Of a DNA stretch of 64,000 bases, positions 1 through 8,110 are shown piece by piece. Both the position numbers and the translations under genes were made by a program. Source of the DNA: Euglena gracilis (Eukaryota; Euglenozoa; Euglenophyceae; Euglenales; Euglenaceae). The DNA lies in NCBI GenBank assembly GCA_900893395.1, contig CAAHFI010226954.1, positions 1 through 64,000 on the forward strand, written 5' to 3'. The number at the start of each line of letters is the position of its first letter. Positions within the stretch are counted from its first letter, which is position 1. The notes below the pieces were generated by a model, which searched no databases, had not been told where the DNA came from, and saw only the letters and a program-made list of their open reading frames with translations.

Positions 1-540
1 ATAAAACCCAGCGCCCCCACCCCCCCGGGGAGTCATGCAGGTATAAAGGTAACATTTGCCCCCCACCCACCATGTTGCTGTGCAAGGAGGCTTGGCCTAA
101 AACTCGGTCGGGGGAAATGCAGGACGGGACGGGTGGGGGTCGGACCCCTCCCCCACCCACCCACTAGGATGACCCACCAGAACCCACCAGGATGGGGGGG
201 GTCGACCCCCACCCACCACCCACAGGGTTTCAGGTGTTCCTTCCTGTCCAGTCCTGGGGGGGGGATGGGTTTCTGAGCTGTCTTGCCGTTGCCCCTCCCA
301 CCTGGGCTCATGCGGCCCGGGCCGGTGAACCCAACAGCTTTAAAGGATGGTGTCACTTTGGGAAGGGAGCATGGCGACTCCAACGGCCTCGGGAAAATGA
401 CAAGAGTATTAAAAAGGGGTCTGTTCTCAGACAGTGTGGCTTTGGGGAGGAAAATTTGGCTTAAAAGCCCGGGAATGCAAAGACCTGATTCGGTAAATTC
501 AAACACAACCATTGGATGTCAAATTTCCTGCGCGACACTT
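1..540. other. Left edge; no exon recognised
   Basis: This stretch contains G- and C-tract words such as GGGTGGGGGTCGG and their inverted partners around 120-220, then more balanced sequence. On the minus strand it should hold the next intron or exon of the sulfoquinovosyltransferase gene. I could not match any frame to the expected nucleotide-binding half of a GT4 enzyme, so no exon is called. Confidence 0.5.
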
Positions 541-697
541 GGGAGGTTTAGCTTCTTAAAAAAAAAAAGTAAAAAAATATAAGTTAAAAAATATAAGTAA
601 AAAATATGTCAAAAAATATAAGTAAAAAATATGTTAAAAAATATAAGTAAAAAAATATGTTTAAAAATATAAGTAAAAATATCACAAAAAAAAGCCG
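541..697. repeat. A-rich minisatellite beside exon e
   Basis: Repeated variants of a word of about 18 bp, AAAAATATAAGTAAAAAATA, run up to the edge of the GC-rich exon island. The change from almost pure A/T to GC-rich sequence near 693 is abrupt. It lies in the intron that follows exon e on the minus strand. Confidence 0.8.
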
Positions 698-838
698 ACC
701 AGATGGAATGCGCCAGCCGTTTCCCGCCCGCCCCCGGCCGGAACAGGTCGGAGTCCACGCCGCGCTGCCACACGCGCACCGGCCCCGGCCGGCGCGGTGG
801 GCCTGCAGCTCCGCGCCAGCGCTCCGACACCGTCGCCG
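698..838 (-). CDS. SQD2: SQD2-like exon e (WQRGVDSDLF)
   Basis: Minus-strand translation gives ATVSERW (836-816), then VRVWQRGVDSDLFRPG (779 downwards), then GGKRLAHSIW to 699. The family has LWQRGVDTE.F (SqdX) or LWNKGVDSESF (SQD2) here, so this is the linker before the C-terminal domain. Between ERW and VRVW the in-frame residues are unlike the family, but the +1 frame over about 814-783 reads ELQAHRAG, which is family-like (compare EELTNHG). A compensated pair of indels, real or from sequencing, is likely. The GC island extends to about 920, but its outer part matches nothing I know. The junction with exon d falls in a shared CGGG. Confidence 0.8.
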
Positions 839-3800
839 CCCGGCGGTGCACCGCGCCGCGCCGCCAACCGTCCGCGGGCGTGGCGGAGGGACCCGGAGGG
901 CCAATCGTCGCATTCGTTCGCCAAAGAAAAAGCATAAAACCAGCAAAAAAAAAAATGCAAATTGGAACGTTGAAAAAAAAATTGAAGAAAAATGCAAATT
1001 GCAAAAAAAAATTGCAAAAATTGCAAAAAAAAAATTGCAAAAATATGGCTTGCATAAAACCAGCAAAAAAAAATGCCAATTGGAATGTGAAAAAAAATTG
1101 AATATGAAATAGAAATTAGGGTAAAACTTGGAAATAAATTGTAAACGAAAGTAATGTAAAAGTTGTGAATGTTGAAAAAAAAATGTAAGTAAGCAAAAAA
1201 TATGAATGCAAACTTTCAGAAGTCAGTTTGCCACCGGTTCGTGCTAGGAAGCCTGAAATCTGGTTCGTGATTGTTCGTGATGTCGCGCTTCCAAAAACCG
1301 CCCGTATTCCGTTTTCCTTGGCAAAATAGGTGATTCCTCTTGTACTTTGGCTCTTGTGCCTCTTGTAATCTAAATATTCAAGTCAAAGGGAAAGCAAAAG
1401 AGGCTTGAAAGATGCACTGCAAAGTAACGAAAAATCAGCGCCAACGTATGGCAGCACGATGTGCGGGTTTGTGTTGTGTGTGCCAAATGCAATTTGCCAA
1501 AGCAAACAGCAGGTTGAAAGCAGCTGGAAAGGGTTAGGTCAAAGATTGGCGAGAGTGAAGCGTTCCTCTACATCGCCATTGCAAAACGAGGTCTTTGCAG
1601 ATGGTAAATTCTCTTCCACACTTCAGCCCATTTCAGTTCTCACAAAATCGACGGACGTGATATGTGTTGTAGCTTGATTCTTTTGGCAACCACCATGAGC
1701 TAAAACTTGGTTTCCACATCTTTTGACAATTCTGGCATCCTGGCAGTACCCTTTAGGAGTCATTTTGCCACCTCTCTTCCATGATCTTTTCTCTTTGGTA
1801 GATTAAACAACCCCGTCATTCTCAGAAGAAGGCATTTCTGCAAGGGTGACGAAAAAACACGGTTCGTGATGTTCGTGATTGTTCGTGATTGTTCGTGATT
1901 TTGCCAAAGTCCCAAGTTCGTGCTGGTTCATGATTGTCGTGATTGTTCGTGGCACGAACCGGTGAAAAACCCTGCAGAAGTTGATTCTATTTTGGAAATC
2001 GTTGATTTAAAAAAAATGTATACAATTTGTTTGCAAAAAAAAAAAACCAAAACGACAAAGATTAAAAACAAACAAAAAAATTCGTCTCAGGAACACTGAG
2101 GGAAAAATGAAAGAAAAAAACAAATCAGCCCAAAAAAAATCCCTGCAGAAATCGAAAAGTCCCAGAAAAAAAGCAAACAAGTGGGATAAAATAAAGGGCA
2201 AAAAAAAAGCATTGCATTTCTCCCTGGTACAGTCCTAGCCACCCCCCCCCAGGCAACTGTTAACAGTCATGTTCCAAAATCTTTCGGGTCCCGCAGGGAA
2301 CCGCCAAACCCCCATGGGTGAGTGGGGGGCCCCCCACTGCTATCCTGGCAGTGGGGGGGGGTCCAGCGATACGATGTCACCAGGATGAGCCACGAGGTGG
2401 GGGTCCAAAACAGGGAATTTCTGAGGTCTCCGGGGTCCAGCTGGACCCGGCTGAAACAGGGGCTGGCTGGACCCTCCCAGGGGGGGTCCATCCAGCATTT
2501 TTCCCAGCCAACAGCTCCTAGCCAGGCTGCGGATCCTACCCCCCCCCGGGGTCGAGCAGCGATGCAGTTTCCACAGCCCGGCAGAACCAGGCTGGACCGA
2601 AAAGAATTTCGGTGCAAACCTCCATTTTTTTGAAAAAGTGGTTAAAATGCCTTTCTTGAGTTATTTTTGGGGTTTTGACCTCAAAACTTTGGCTTAAAAC
2701 AGTCCAGCTGGATTTGGGCTGCATTTTGGTGCCAGCCGGATTGGAAAAAAATGCTGGATGGACCCCCCCTGGGAGGTTGGGTGAGTCCGGCTTAGAAAAT
2801 CCCTGGCCCATAGACCCCACGAGGGGGGGGGTCTGGCAAGGGATGTTTGGTGATAAAGTTGCTCGAGGGAGACTGCCCCCCCCCGTACCACCGCAGTGGG
2901 TGCGCGGCCAGCGAGGACACTCCACATGAGGCCCGTGCCAGCGGCCGGAAGCAGCCTCGGAAATGGCCCCGAGGGAGGCCCGGGAATTCGGCCAAACTGC
3001 CTGAAATACTTTTAAAATTCGTTGAAATTAAAATTTATGAATAATATATATTAAAAAAATACCTCTGAGAAATCATTCTGGCACAATTTTCTCCAACGGG
3101 GCAAAATTGAAGCCGCAAAATTTCGGCAAAATCAAAATCAAAGCCAACTGTTGGGGGGGGGGGGTTCTGGTATACTTGAAACATTATCCATCCGCCGAAA
3201 ACTCGGAAATTGTCTGTTTCGAGAGTGTGTGTTTCGAATTTTGATCATCGAAAGTCAATAATCAAAACTCGTCCAATGCCCAGATCGCTCTTGGGCCGCT
3301 CTTGGAAAATAGAGAATAAAACCTTCGAAACCCTTAAAAAAAATCAAGAATGCTCCAGCAACCAATTTTTTGAAAAGGCGGTCTTAAAAACAAAGGAGGC
3401 CCTTGCGTGGAAACGCTCTTCCTTCATTTGGAGCTCGTTGTGCAGAATTACAGGTGTGGTGGGCAACAAGGACTCCCGCCACTGCTGAGGCCGTGGCTGG
3501 CGGGCGCTGGGGTCAACACGGAGAATAAACCCCCCGCCCAAATAACACACCCCCCCCTCGGGGGCCGATTTCGAGCGCCCAAATAACACCCCCCCCCGTT
3601 TTCCTTTGGTTTCCCATGTAAAAAATAACACACACACACAGACACGGACACACCCAAATAACACACACACGCACACACACACACCCTGGGGCCCCAGCTC
3701 GGGTGCCCAAATAACACACCGGGGGGGGGGTGTTATTTGGGGGGGGTTAGGTGTACTTGGTGATCCCCGGGGAGCGGAAGGGGGGCGGGCACTTGTTCCC

Positions 3801-6242
3801 GAACCAAAACCCACCCACCCACTTTCTTCGAACACCCACCCACGGGGGGGGGACCTTCCAAAAACACTCAAAATCCCAAACCCCTTAAATTCTTCCCGGC
3901 CGGCCACAACCCAGCCTGTGACCGGGTTTGGCCTCACTTGTCCCCCCCGCTGCCCTCCGACTGGGCTCCTACAACCCCCCACCAGCGGGTGGTCACGCAC
4001 CTGGGTGCCAAAACCAACCCAATTTTCAAAGCAACCCACAACCCCCAACCAGGGGGGGGGGGTCGTACGCAGCCCCTGACCTGCAACCACCAATCGGGGG
4101 TGGTCGGTGTTGAGGGATGGTCGGTGGGCAAAGGCGTGGCACGATACCAGAGGGGGGGGTCATACACACCGCCTGACCTGCAGCCCCGACCAGTGGTCGG
4201 TGGGCAAGGGGGAGCAGACGCCTTTGGCGCATCGCCCCCACCTCCGGAGGGAGGGGGTCAAGAGGCCCAACCCCACCCACCCACTCTCAAAAACCGACCC
4301 ACCCATCCCCCCGGGGGGGGTTGACGTGGGGGTAGAGTGAATGATTGGTCCGGAGGTCACACAATGACTGCAGGACAGGGGGGGGGGCAACCCTCGGCCA
4401 ATTGTCAATGTACTTCGGGACGTGGGTGTGGTACGAGATCAGCAGGGACACTGCAGCCGCTGGCAGCGCCCCCCCCCCAAAAGCAACCCTTGGCCCACAA
4501 ATTGAAGCCCACCCGGGGTTTTTTCCACCAAAATCTGAGAGGGCGGACGTGGTCGACCCAAAAGGAAAAAAAATGCGAAAATCAGGAATTTCCTCGGGGG
4601 AAAAAAACGCTTGGACGCCCAAAAAAATCGATTTCTAGCATCTTCGGAATATCACCATCTCAAAACACCCAAAAAAACACAGGTGTGCACACCTGTACAC
4701 CTGTAAAGACACGTACACTAACGGCAGTGAGCAGGAGGAGCTACTCCAGCACTGATTTGATTGGGAATCCAGGACCCCGTAAATGGTGGGTGGGAGTCGA
4801 CCCCCGGCACGCATCCTGGTGGGGGGCGGGGGTCTGACTCACCTCCCCCCCCCTGTGTCTCTTTTTTTTCTGGGGCGCTGACCTTCAGGCCGGAATCCTT
4901 CTCGCGTGGGGCGATGGTGGGGGGGGGTGCCACCGCCCTCCCCACAGCACCTGGGTGGGGAGGGGGTTGACCCCTTCCCGTACAGCCCTAATCCTCTGGT
5001 GGACTGCTGTGATACTGAAACGCGGAAGGTTGGCCCTTTCCGGCTCTAGAAACCGGGAAACCACCAAGTTGAAGTTGACCAGATGTGTGCTCCGGTGATC
5101 GAGTCAGACGGGTTTGGGTCTCCAGCCCGGAGGCTTTTTGATGACCCAGGGGCGTCCGGACCTCACGCTCACCCACCCCATGGGGGGGGGGCTCAGGGCG
5201 GCCCCGCTTCTGGGGTTAATTTGGGTCCAAAAAAAATGGGGGGGACCCACCCCCATCGGGCACCAGACTTCAAAAAAAACCTCTGGTTCAGCCGTGGGGG
5301 GGGGGCTGGGCAGCGGCTGTAGGCGACGGCGGCGACCGCCATGAAGCCGGGGGAGGACGCGTGGAGGACCTCCGGCCGGAACTCCCGCAGCGCCCGCCAC
5401 ACCCGCGGGCCGAGGCCGAGCGACAGCGGCAGCTCCGGGTACAGGCAGAACCGGCGCCAGGCGGGGCCCGCCGAAATGGGGGGGGGGGCTGAATGGGGGG
5501 AAACGCAACACGGAGTCAAAAAACCGCGACACAAAATAAATACAAAAAAAACGCGAAATAAACACAAAAAAAACACAAAAAAAACGCGAAATAAACACAA
5601 AAAAAAACACAAAAAAACGCAAAACGAAAAATTTGCCAAAATTGAAAAACACCCCCCCAAAAAAACGCAAAAAAAGGTCCCCCAACCCTACTGAATGGGG
5701 GGAGGGTCGGTGGGTCGAGATTGTAAAGAAACCCAACCCCTTCCGAGAAAGAGGGTGGGGTTCAGGTGGTTTGGAGCCCCCCCCCCGTTCCGCGCATTTT
5801 GGGGTGGCCCGAGACCCCCTCCGGGAACCGCTGCTGAACCATTCCGCCGCCGGGTGGCATTGGGAAATTCCGTCCCCAACACTCGAGCTGCATCTTTGGG
5901 GGGGTAAGAGACCACAGCCATGGGGTATTTTGGTTCGAATGGGTTTTGCCATTGGTGATGGACTGGCCAGGCATTCCATTCAATCCCTGGAAGGTTCAAA
6001 ACCTTGCGTTGCACCATTCATCAATGATGCAATGTTTACTACTTGGAAGCCAAAGCCAGCCCTCGGGAGAAATGTTATTATTCGGGAGGGGGTTCTGTTT
6101 GGGTGTCTCTTGCCTGCGTCCTTGGGGGGGGTCGCCCCCCCCCAAGGATGGGGGTCTTGGTCTGGCCGGAACGTGGGGCCTCCACCACTTTGGCCCCGTA
6201 GTACGAGTCGGGGGCGTTGGGACCAGTGGTGATGACCAGCAC
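698..6242 (-). CDS. SQD2: Sulfoquinovosyltransferase (SQD2/SqdX-like), internal part of an intron-rich gene
   Basis: SQD2 transfers sulfoquinovose from UDP-sulfoquinovose to diacylglycerol, the last step of SQDG sulfolipid synthesis at the plastid envelope. Five minus-strand exons, in collinear order, match the N-terminal half of this GT4 family: VLVITT...YYGAKVVE (6242-6177), LPLSLGLGPR...HASSPGFM (5462-5307), LLISYHTHVPKY (4460-4395), GLMWSVL (2960-2886) and VRVWQRGVDSDLF (836-698). Plant counterparts from memory are VIVVTT...FYGARVI, VPLSLALSPR...HASSPGVM, VMSYHTHVP, MWSII and LWNKGVDSESF. All five pieces can be joined in one frame. The plastid-targeting N terminus and the EPSPF...GYKNRF segment were not found. 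The C-terminal nucleotide-binding half would lie left of position 1. Introns are about 0.7, 0.8, 1.4 and 2.0 kb, repeat-rich, and lack simple GT...AG borders. Exons have high GC at third positions. Confidence 0.88.
903..1216. repeat. A-rich duplicated intron segment
   Basis: A segment starting GCATAAAACCAGCAAAAA occurs at about 930 and again at about 1051, each followed by a GAAAAAAAATTGAA-type tail. The rest is short A-run repeats of GCAAAAAATT type. It belongs to the intron between exons d and e, and I see no coding signal. Confidence 0.75.
1224..1974. mobile_element. hAT-like non-autonomous DNA transposon in an SQD2 intron
   Basis: The ends form terminal inverted repeats. CACCGGTTCGTGC at 1232-1244 is an exact inverse of 1952-1964, and the similarity continues outward to CAGTTT at the left end and the complement of CAGGGTTTTT at the right end. 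The flanks carry CAGAAGT at 1217-1223 and 1975-1981, a 7-bp direct repeat (8 bp with one mismatch). CAG...CTG termini with a target duplication of about 8 bp fit the hAT superfamily. Subterminal TTCGTGATTG words are tandemly repeated at about 1862-1950 and occur near 1255-1280, as is typical of transposase-binding subterminal repeats. A plus-strand frame of 90 codons (1405-1677) matches no transposase I know, so the element is probably non-autonomous. Confidence 0.75.
1982..2471. other. Intron d/e, A-rich then G-tract sequence
   Basis: Positions 2007-2215 are A-rich with AAAAAAA runs. From about 2230 the sequence becomes C- and G-tract rich, with CCAGCTGGACC-type words. No exon or gene was recognised. 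Confidence 0.6.
2472..2779. repeat. Inverted-repeat element with arms of about 33 bp
   Basis: The left arm (2472-2504) contains CTCCCAGGGGGG, then TCCATCCAGCATTTTT. The right arm (2743-2779) is its reverse complement apart from tract-length differences. The arms are about 240 bp apart, so this could be a large stem-loop or the ends of a small DNA transposon inside the intron. No clear target duplication was found. Confidence 0.7.
2886..2960 (-). CDS. SQD2: SQD2-like exon d (GLMWSVL)
   Basis: The minus strand reads PRLLPAAGTGLMWSVLAG, then RAPTAVV. The SqdX/SQD2 family has LLWELL or MWSII here, followed by a stretch ending in a hydrophobic LNLCTS/LTLVPS strand. The call rests on position, phase and partial similarity. 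Exon c ends CCGAGG and this exon is preceded by CCGAGG (2960-2955), so joining within that 6-bp repeat keeps the frame as YIDNWPRLLPAAG. It is the weakest of the five exon calls. Confidence 0.58.
2961..3525. other. Intron c/d, left part; no gene seen
   Basis: The sequence is mixed, with an A/T-rich patch at 3010-3060 and a 12-G tract near 3155. Around 3330-3480 open frames exist on both strands without family resemblance. Nothing beyond SQD2 intron is supported. Confidence 0.5.
3528..3747. mobile_element. TA-flanked C/G-tract foldback element, tag AAATAACA
   Basis: The element starts after TA (3526-3527) with AACCCCCC and ends in GGGGGGGGT before TA (3748-3749). The word CCAAATAACAC, followed by C tracts, occurs in direct copies near 3539 and 3579, with relatives near 3654 and 3709. 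It occurs inverted as GTGTTATTTGG near 3730-3742. A CA microsatellite lies inside. This is the same architecture as the elements at 12127, 13603, 17913 and 29025. It sits within the SQD2-like gene, in intron c/d. Confidence 0.7.
3628..3692. repeat. CA microsatellite
   Basis: Runs of CACACACA interrupted by GACACGGACA and AAATAA lie inside the foldback element at 3528-3747. Confidence 0.85.
3750..4394. repeat. G/C-tract repeats with TGGTC hairpin words
   Basis: Repeated CCTGACCTGCAACC or CCTGACCTGCAGCC words are each followed by G tracts and TGGTCGG (4070-4200). A similar organisation recurs at 40250-40580, where CTGCAACCTGTGACC precedes GGGGGGTGGTCAT. TGACC and GGTCA around a G run can pair. 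The block is intron c/d, and no exon was found here. Confidence 0.6.
4395..4462 (-). CDS. SQD2: SQD2-like exon c (SYHTHVP)
   Basis: The minus strand reads AAAVSLLISYHTHVPKY, then IDNWP, over 4460-4395. SYHTHVP is an SQD2 signature inside the N-terminal GT4 domain. The upstream junction with exon b falls in an in-phase CCAGC shared by both borders (4464-4460 here). The intron before it ends in a 9-G tract followed by CGC, complementary to the C tract that starts the same intron. Downstream the exon runs into CCGAGG at its 3' border. Confidence 0.88.
4463..5306. other. Intron b/c; no second gene seen
   Basis: This is the gene's second recognised intron, about 0.85 kb. On the sense (minus) strand it opens with a C tract near 5305 and closes with a G tract near 4470, so its ends can pair over about 10 nt. 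It also holds ACACCTGTACACCTGT-type short repeats at 4680-4705. Open frames around 4990-5180 have no family resemblance. Confidence 0.65.
5307..5468 (-). CDS. SQD2: SQD2-like exon b (HASSPGFM)
   Basis: The minus strand reads WRRFCLYPELPLSLGLGPR, then VWRALREFRPEVLHASSPGF, then MAVAAVAYSR. The matching Arabidopsis stretch runs PLSLALSPR...F.PD..HASSPGVMVFGALA, which fixes family and frame. Almost every third codon position is G or C. The 5' border joins exon a in frame within a shared GCC (5462-5460). The 3' border carries CCAGC, shared in phase with exon c. No AG lies next to the 5' border and no GT next to the 3' border. A GC-AG reading of the b/c intron (exon ending TACAGCC, next exon starting CGGCTGCAG) is also in frame. 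Confidence 0.93.
5520..5690. repeat. A-rich minisatellite, GCGAAATAAACAC words
   Basis: CGCGAAATAAACACAAAAAA and shorter ACACAAAAAAA units repeat across 5545-5625. The block lies in intron a/b immediately upstream (in gene sense) of exon b. Confidence 0.8.
5691..6176. other. Intron a/b remainder; no second gene seen
   Basis: Non-repetitive sequence at 5900-6110 is open in several frames on both strands without resemblance to a known family. A small C/G hairpin is present at 6122-6145. This is probably intron of the SQD2-like gene. Confidence 0.55.
6177..6242 (-). CDS. SQD2: SQD2-like exon a (VLVITT...YYGAK)
   Basis: The minus strand reads VLVITTGPNAPDSYYGAKVV, then E, from 6242 to 6180. It aligns with VIVVTTHEGVPEEFYGARVI of plant SQD2, the strand and loop just before exon b. 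The upstream border is CCACAG followed by GTGCTGG, so either CAG is intron end or it encodes Gln. The downstream border GAG-GCC joins exon b within a shared GCC. The preceding exon, expected to encode EPSPF...NRF, was searched for to about 13 kb and not found. Confidence 0.87.
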
Positions 6243-7634
6243 CTGTGGGGGAGGGGGTGACAGTCAGTCCATCATGGGGGGGGGGTTGATATGGGAGCAA
6301 ATTTAATGATAAATGATAAATAATAGCAAATAAATATGCAAAAAATTAAAAAAAGGAAAAAAGAAAAATGGATAAATCATTATCTTTTTGTTAGAATATA
6401 AAGAATAACAAATAAAATAATTGCTGCCGTGAAACCCGGGGGATCCATTGGGGGGGGGGTTGGTAGACTGCTTTCTTTCCAGGAGAGATCCCATGCTGGT
6501 GGAGTGGGCGGACCCCACCCCCACTCCACCCCACCCACAACCACCTTCCATAGGGTTTCCGGGAATCCTGTACAAGCCGTCAAAGCTGACGTGCAGTCAT
6601 TCCCCACGTTGGAGGCAAGCCCTTTTGGGGCAGTTTGTAGGAGCGTTGTCATGGGGGAATCCCCTCCCAAACCAAAGAACACCACCGATGGCGCGAGAAT
6701 AATACGGGAAACATGGAGGCCTCTCTGTCTCCCTCTGTGATGTGCGATTGTTATTTATATTATAAGTAAACACCCTAAACCCCCCTATGTCCCACGACCC
6801 CTCTGTCCTCCAACCGGGGGGGGGGGCGTCGTTGACATAGGGTTCTGACCAAAAGGTGCCCTCCAACCGAGGGTTGGTCGTCGGACAGGGGTCTAAAAAA
6901 AAATTGGAGGGTACCCAGGACACCCCCCAAAGGTCAGTTTTTTTTTCCTTCTGGCACTTTGCGCCGAAAAATTTGGGCAATTGTTTGGCCAAAAAAAGTG
7001 CCAAAAAACGCGGCCGATCTTGGCCGATTTTTTTGGCCGATTCCTGGCGCAAAATACTCGGCCCAGCGCTTTCGCCGGGCCAAAATCTGGCCAAGCTTCC
7101 GAAAAAGGTGTCCTCTGACTAGGGGGGAGGGTGGTCGATGGCATAGGGGGCCGCTGGACACAAGGGGGGGGGTATGTAAACCACCCCTCATTTAAGTGAA
7201 CATATTGTGCACATTATCAGACCGAAGGTTCGGACCCTCAGTGGTGCGACTCTTATTTGGGCTACCTGAAAGCGGTTCAGTGCAAATTGGCTTGGGGGGG
7301 GGCGCGGTTTTGGACTTCACTTTTGGACGTTCAGGGGTGTGACACGTATTTGGGCACTGCGCACTTAAATGGGGGTTTATCATGGCCCGGGACTTGGGCT
7401 GCCCATGTAATATACCCTGGAGAGGGAATAAAGCAAGGCAAAATATCATCAATTTTCCCACCTCCCCCCCCCTTGTTGTTGACATACCAGTGTTCAGGAA
7501 GTGCACTCTCTTGTCGAAGTGTTTTCAAACCCCCCTGAACTTCACAGCCGAGTTAAACAGGAATCAAAAAATTCGCAAATTTGCGAATGCCAAAAATGAC
7601 CCAGGGTCCAGGGCCTGCTGTAATGCCCCGAAAC
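6243..7634. other. No recognised gene; possibly SQD2 upstream intron
   Basis: Contents are an A/T-rich patch (6300-6420), G-tract words TCTGACC/TCCAACC plus GGGG plus GTCGTTGGACA at 6800-6900 and 7100-7170 (recurring at 39220-39310), and GGCCGAT repeats at 7005-7045. Frames at 7190-7530 are open on both strands but match nothing known. The missing N-terminal SQD2 exons could be hidden here. Confidence 0.5.
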
Positions 7635-7716
7635 TGGCAGTCCCACACACTCCCACACAGTTCCCACACACACACACACACACACCCACACACACCCACA
7701 CACACACACACCACAC
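7635..7716. repeat. CA microsatellite
   Basis: CACACTCCCACACA and long CACACA runs with CCCACA interruptions. Confidence 0.9.
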
Positions 7717-7734
7717 TTGTTCTATTTGACAAAA

Positions 7735-8110
7735 GTTGTGAGTGTGTGAAATGTGGCCGTGATGTCGCACGAAACCACCCCACCGCAGCCTTCGCCTCCA
7801 TTCACCACAATGCACTTTGCAGATTCACAGTGCTTTCTGCAACACTTGAAGAAGCCCAACTGAATGTTCTGAAAAAAAACACAAAAACTTGAAGAGAACA
7901 AAACGTGGACACAACAGTTGACCAGAAGAAACAGCACACCGTTCCAAGTTTTTTTTTGAAATCCGGTGGTCATCAACAACTCACAAATTGCTTTGAAAGG
8001 AAAACGTCATGAATTGGAGCTCGATGCTCCTGTGGAGGGGAAAAAAGGAAAAAGCTGTGCAGGTGGACTGTTGGCAGATGCCCACAAACACATGGACAAT
8101 TTCTTGCATA
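7735..8110. repeat. Diverged repeat P, copy 1
   Basis: The block aligns along its length with 13130-13520. Shared anchors are GTGTGAAAT, TTCACCAC, TTTGCAGATT, AACTGAATGTTC, ACCAGAAGAAACAGCA, CACCGTTC, GGTGGTCATCAA/GGTTGTCATCAA and GGCAGATGCCCACAAA. Substitutions and indels are many, so this is an old pair compared with the array to the right. A plus-strand frame (ELELDAPVEGKKGK, then further sequence to about 8110) is not kept open in the second copy, which argues against coding. Confidence 0.75.

Noticed and set aside
280-460. Possible next SQD2 exon (VGF/VHVGR-like) on the minus strand
   Set aside because: The minus-strand frames here show only AVGFTGPGR-type partial similarity, no following conserved strand and no GC-rich exon signature.
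1405-1677. 90-codon plus-strand frame inside the 1224-1974 transposon as a transposase
   Set aside because: Far too short for a hAT transposase and without a dimerisation-domain or catalytic motif that I can recognise.
5633-6232. 199-codon plus-strand frame overlapping SQD2-like exon a
   Set aside because: It lies antisense over a well-supported exon and passes through A-rich and C-tract repeats, so it is a shadow frame.
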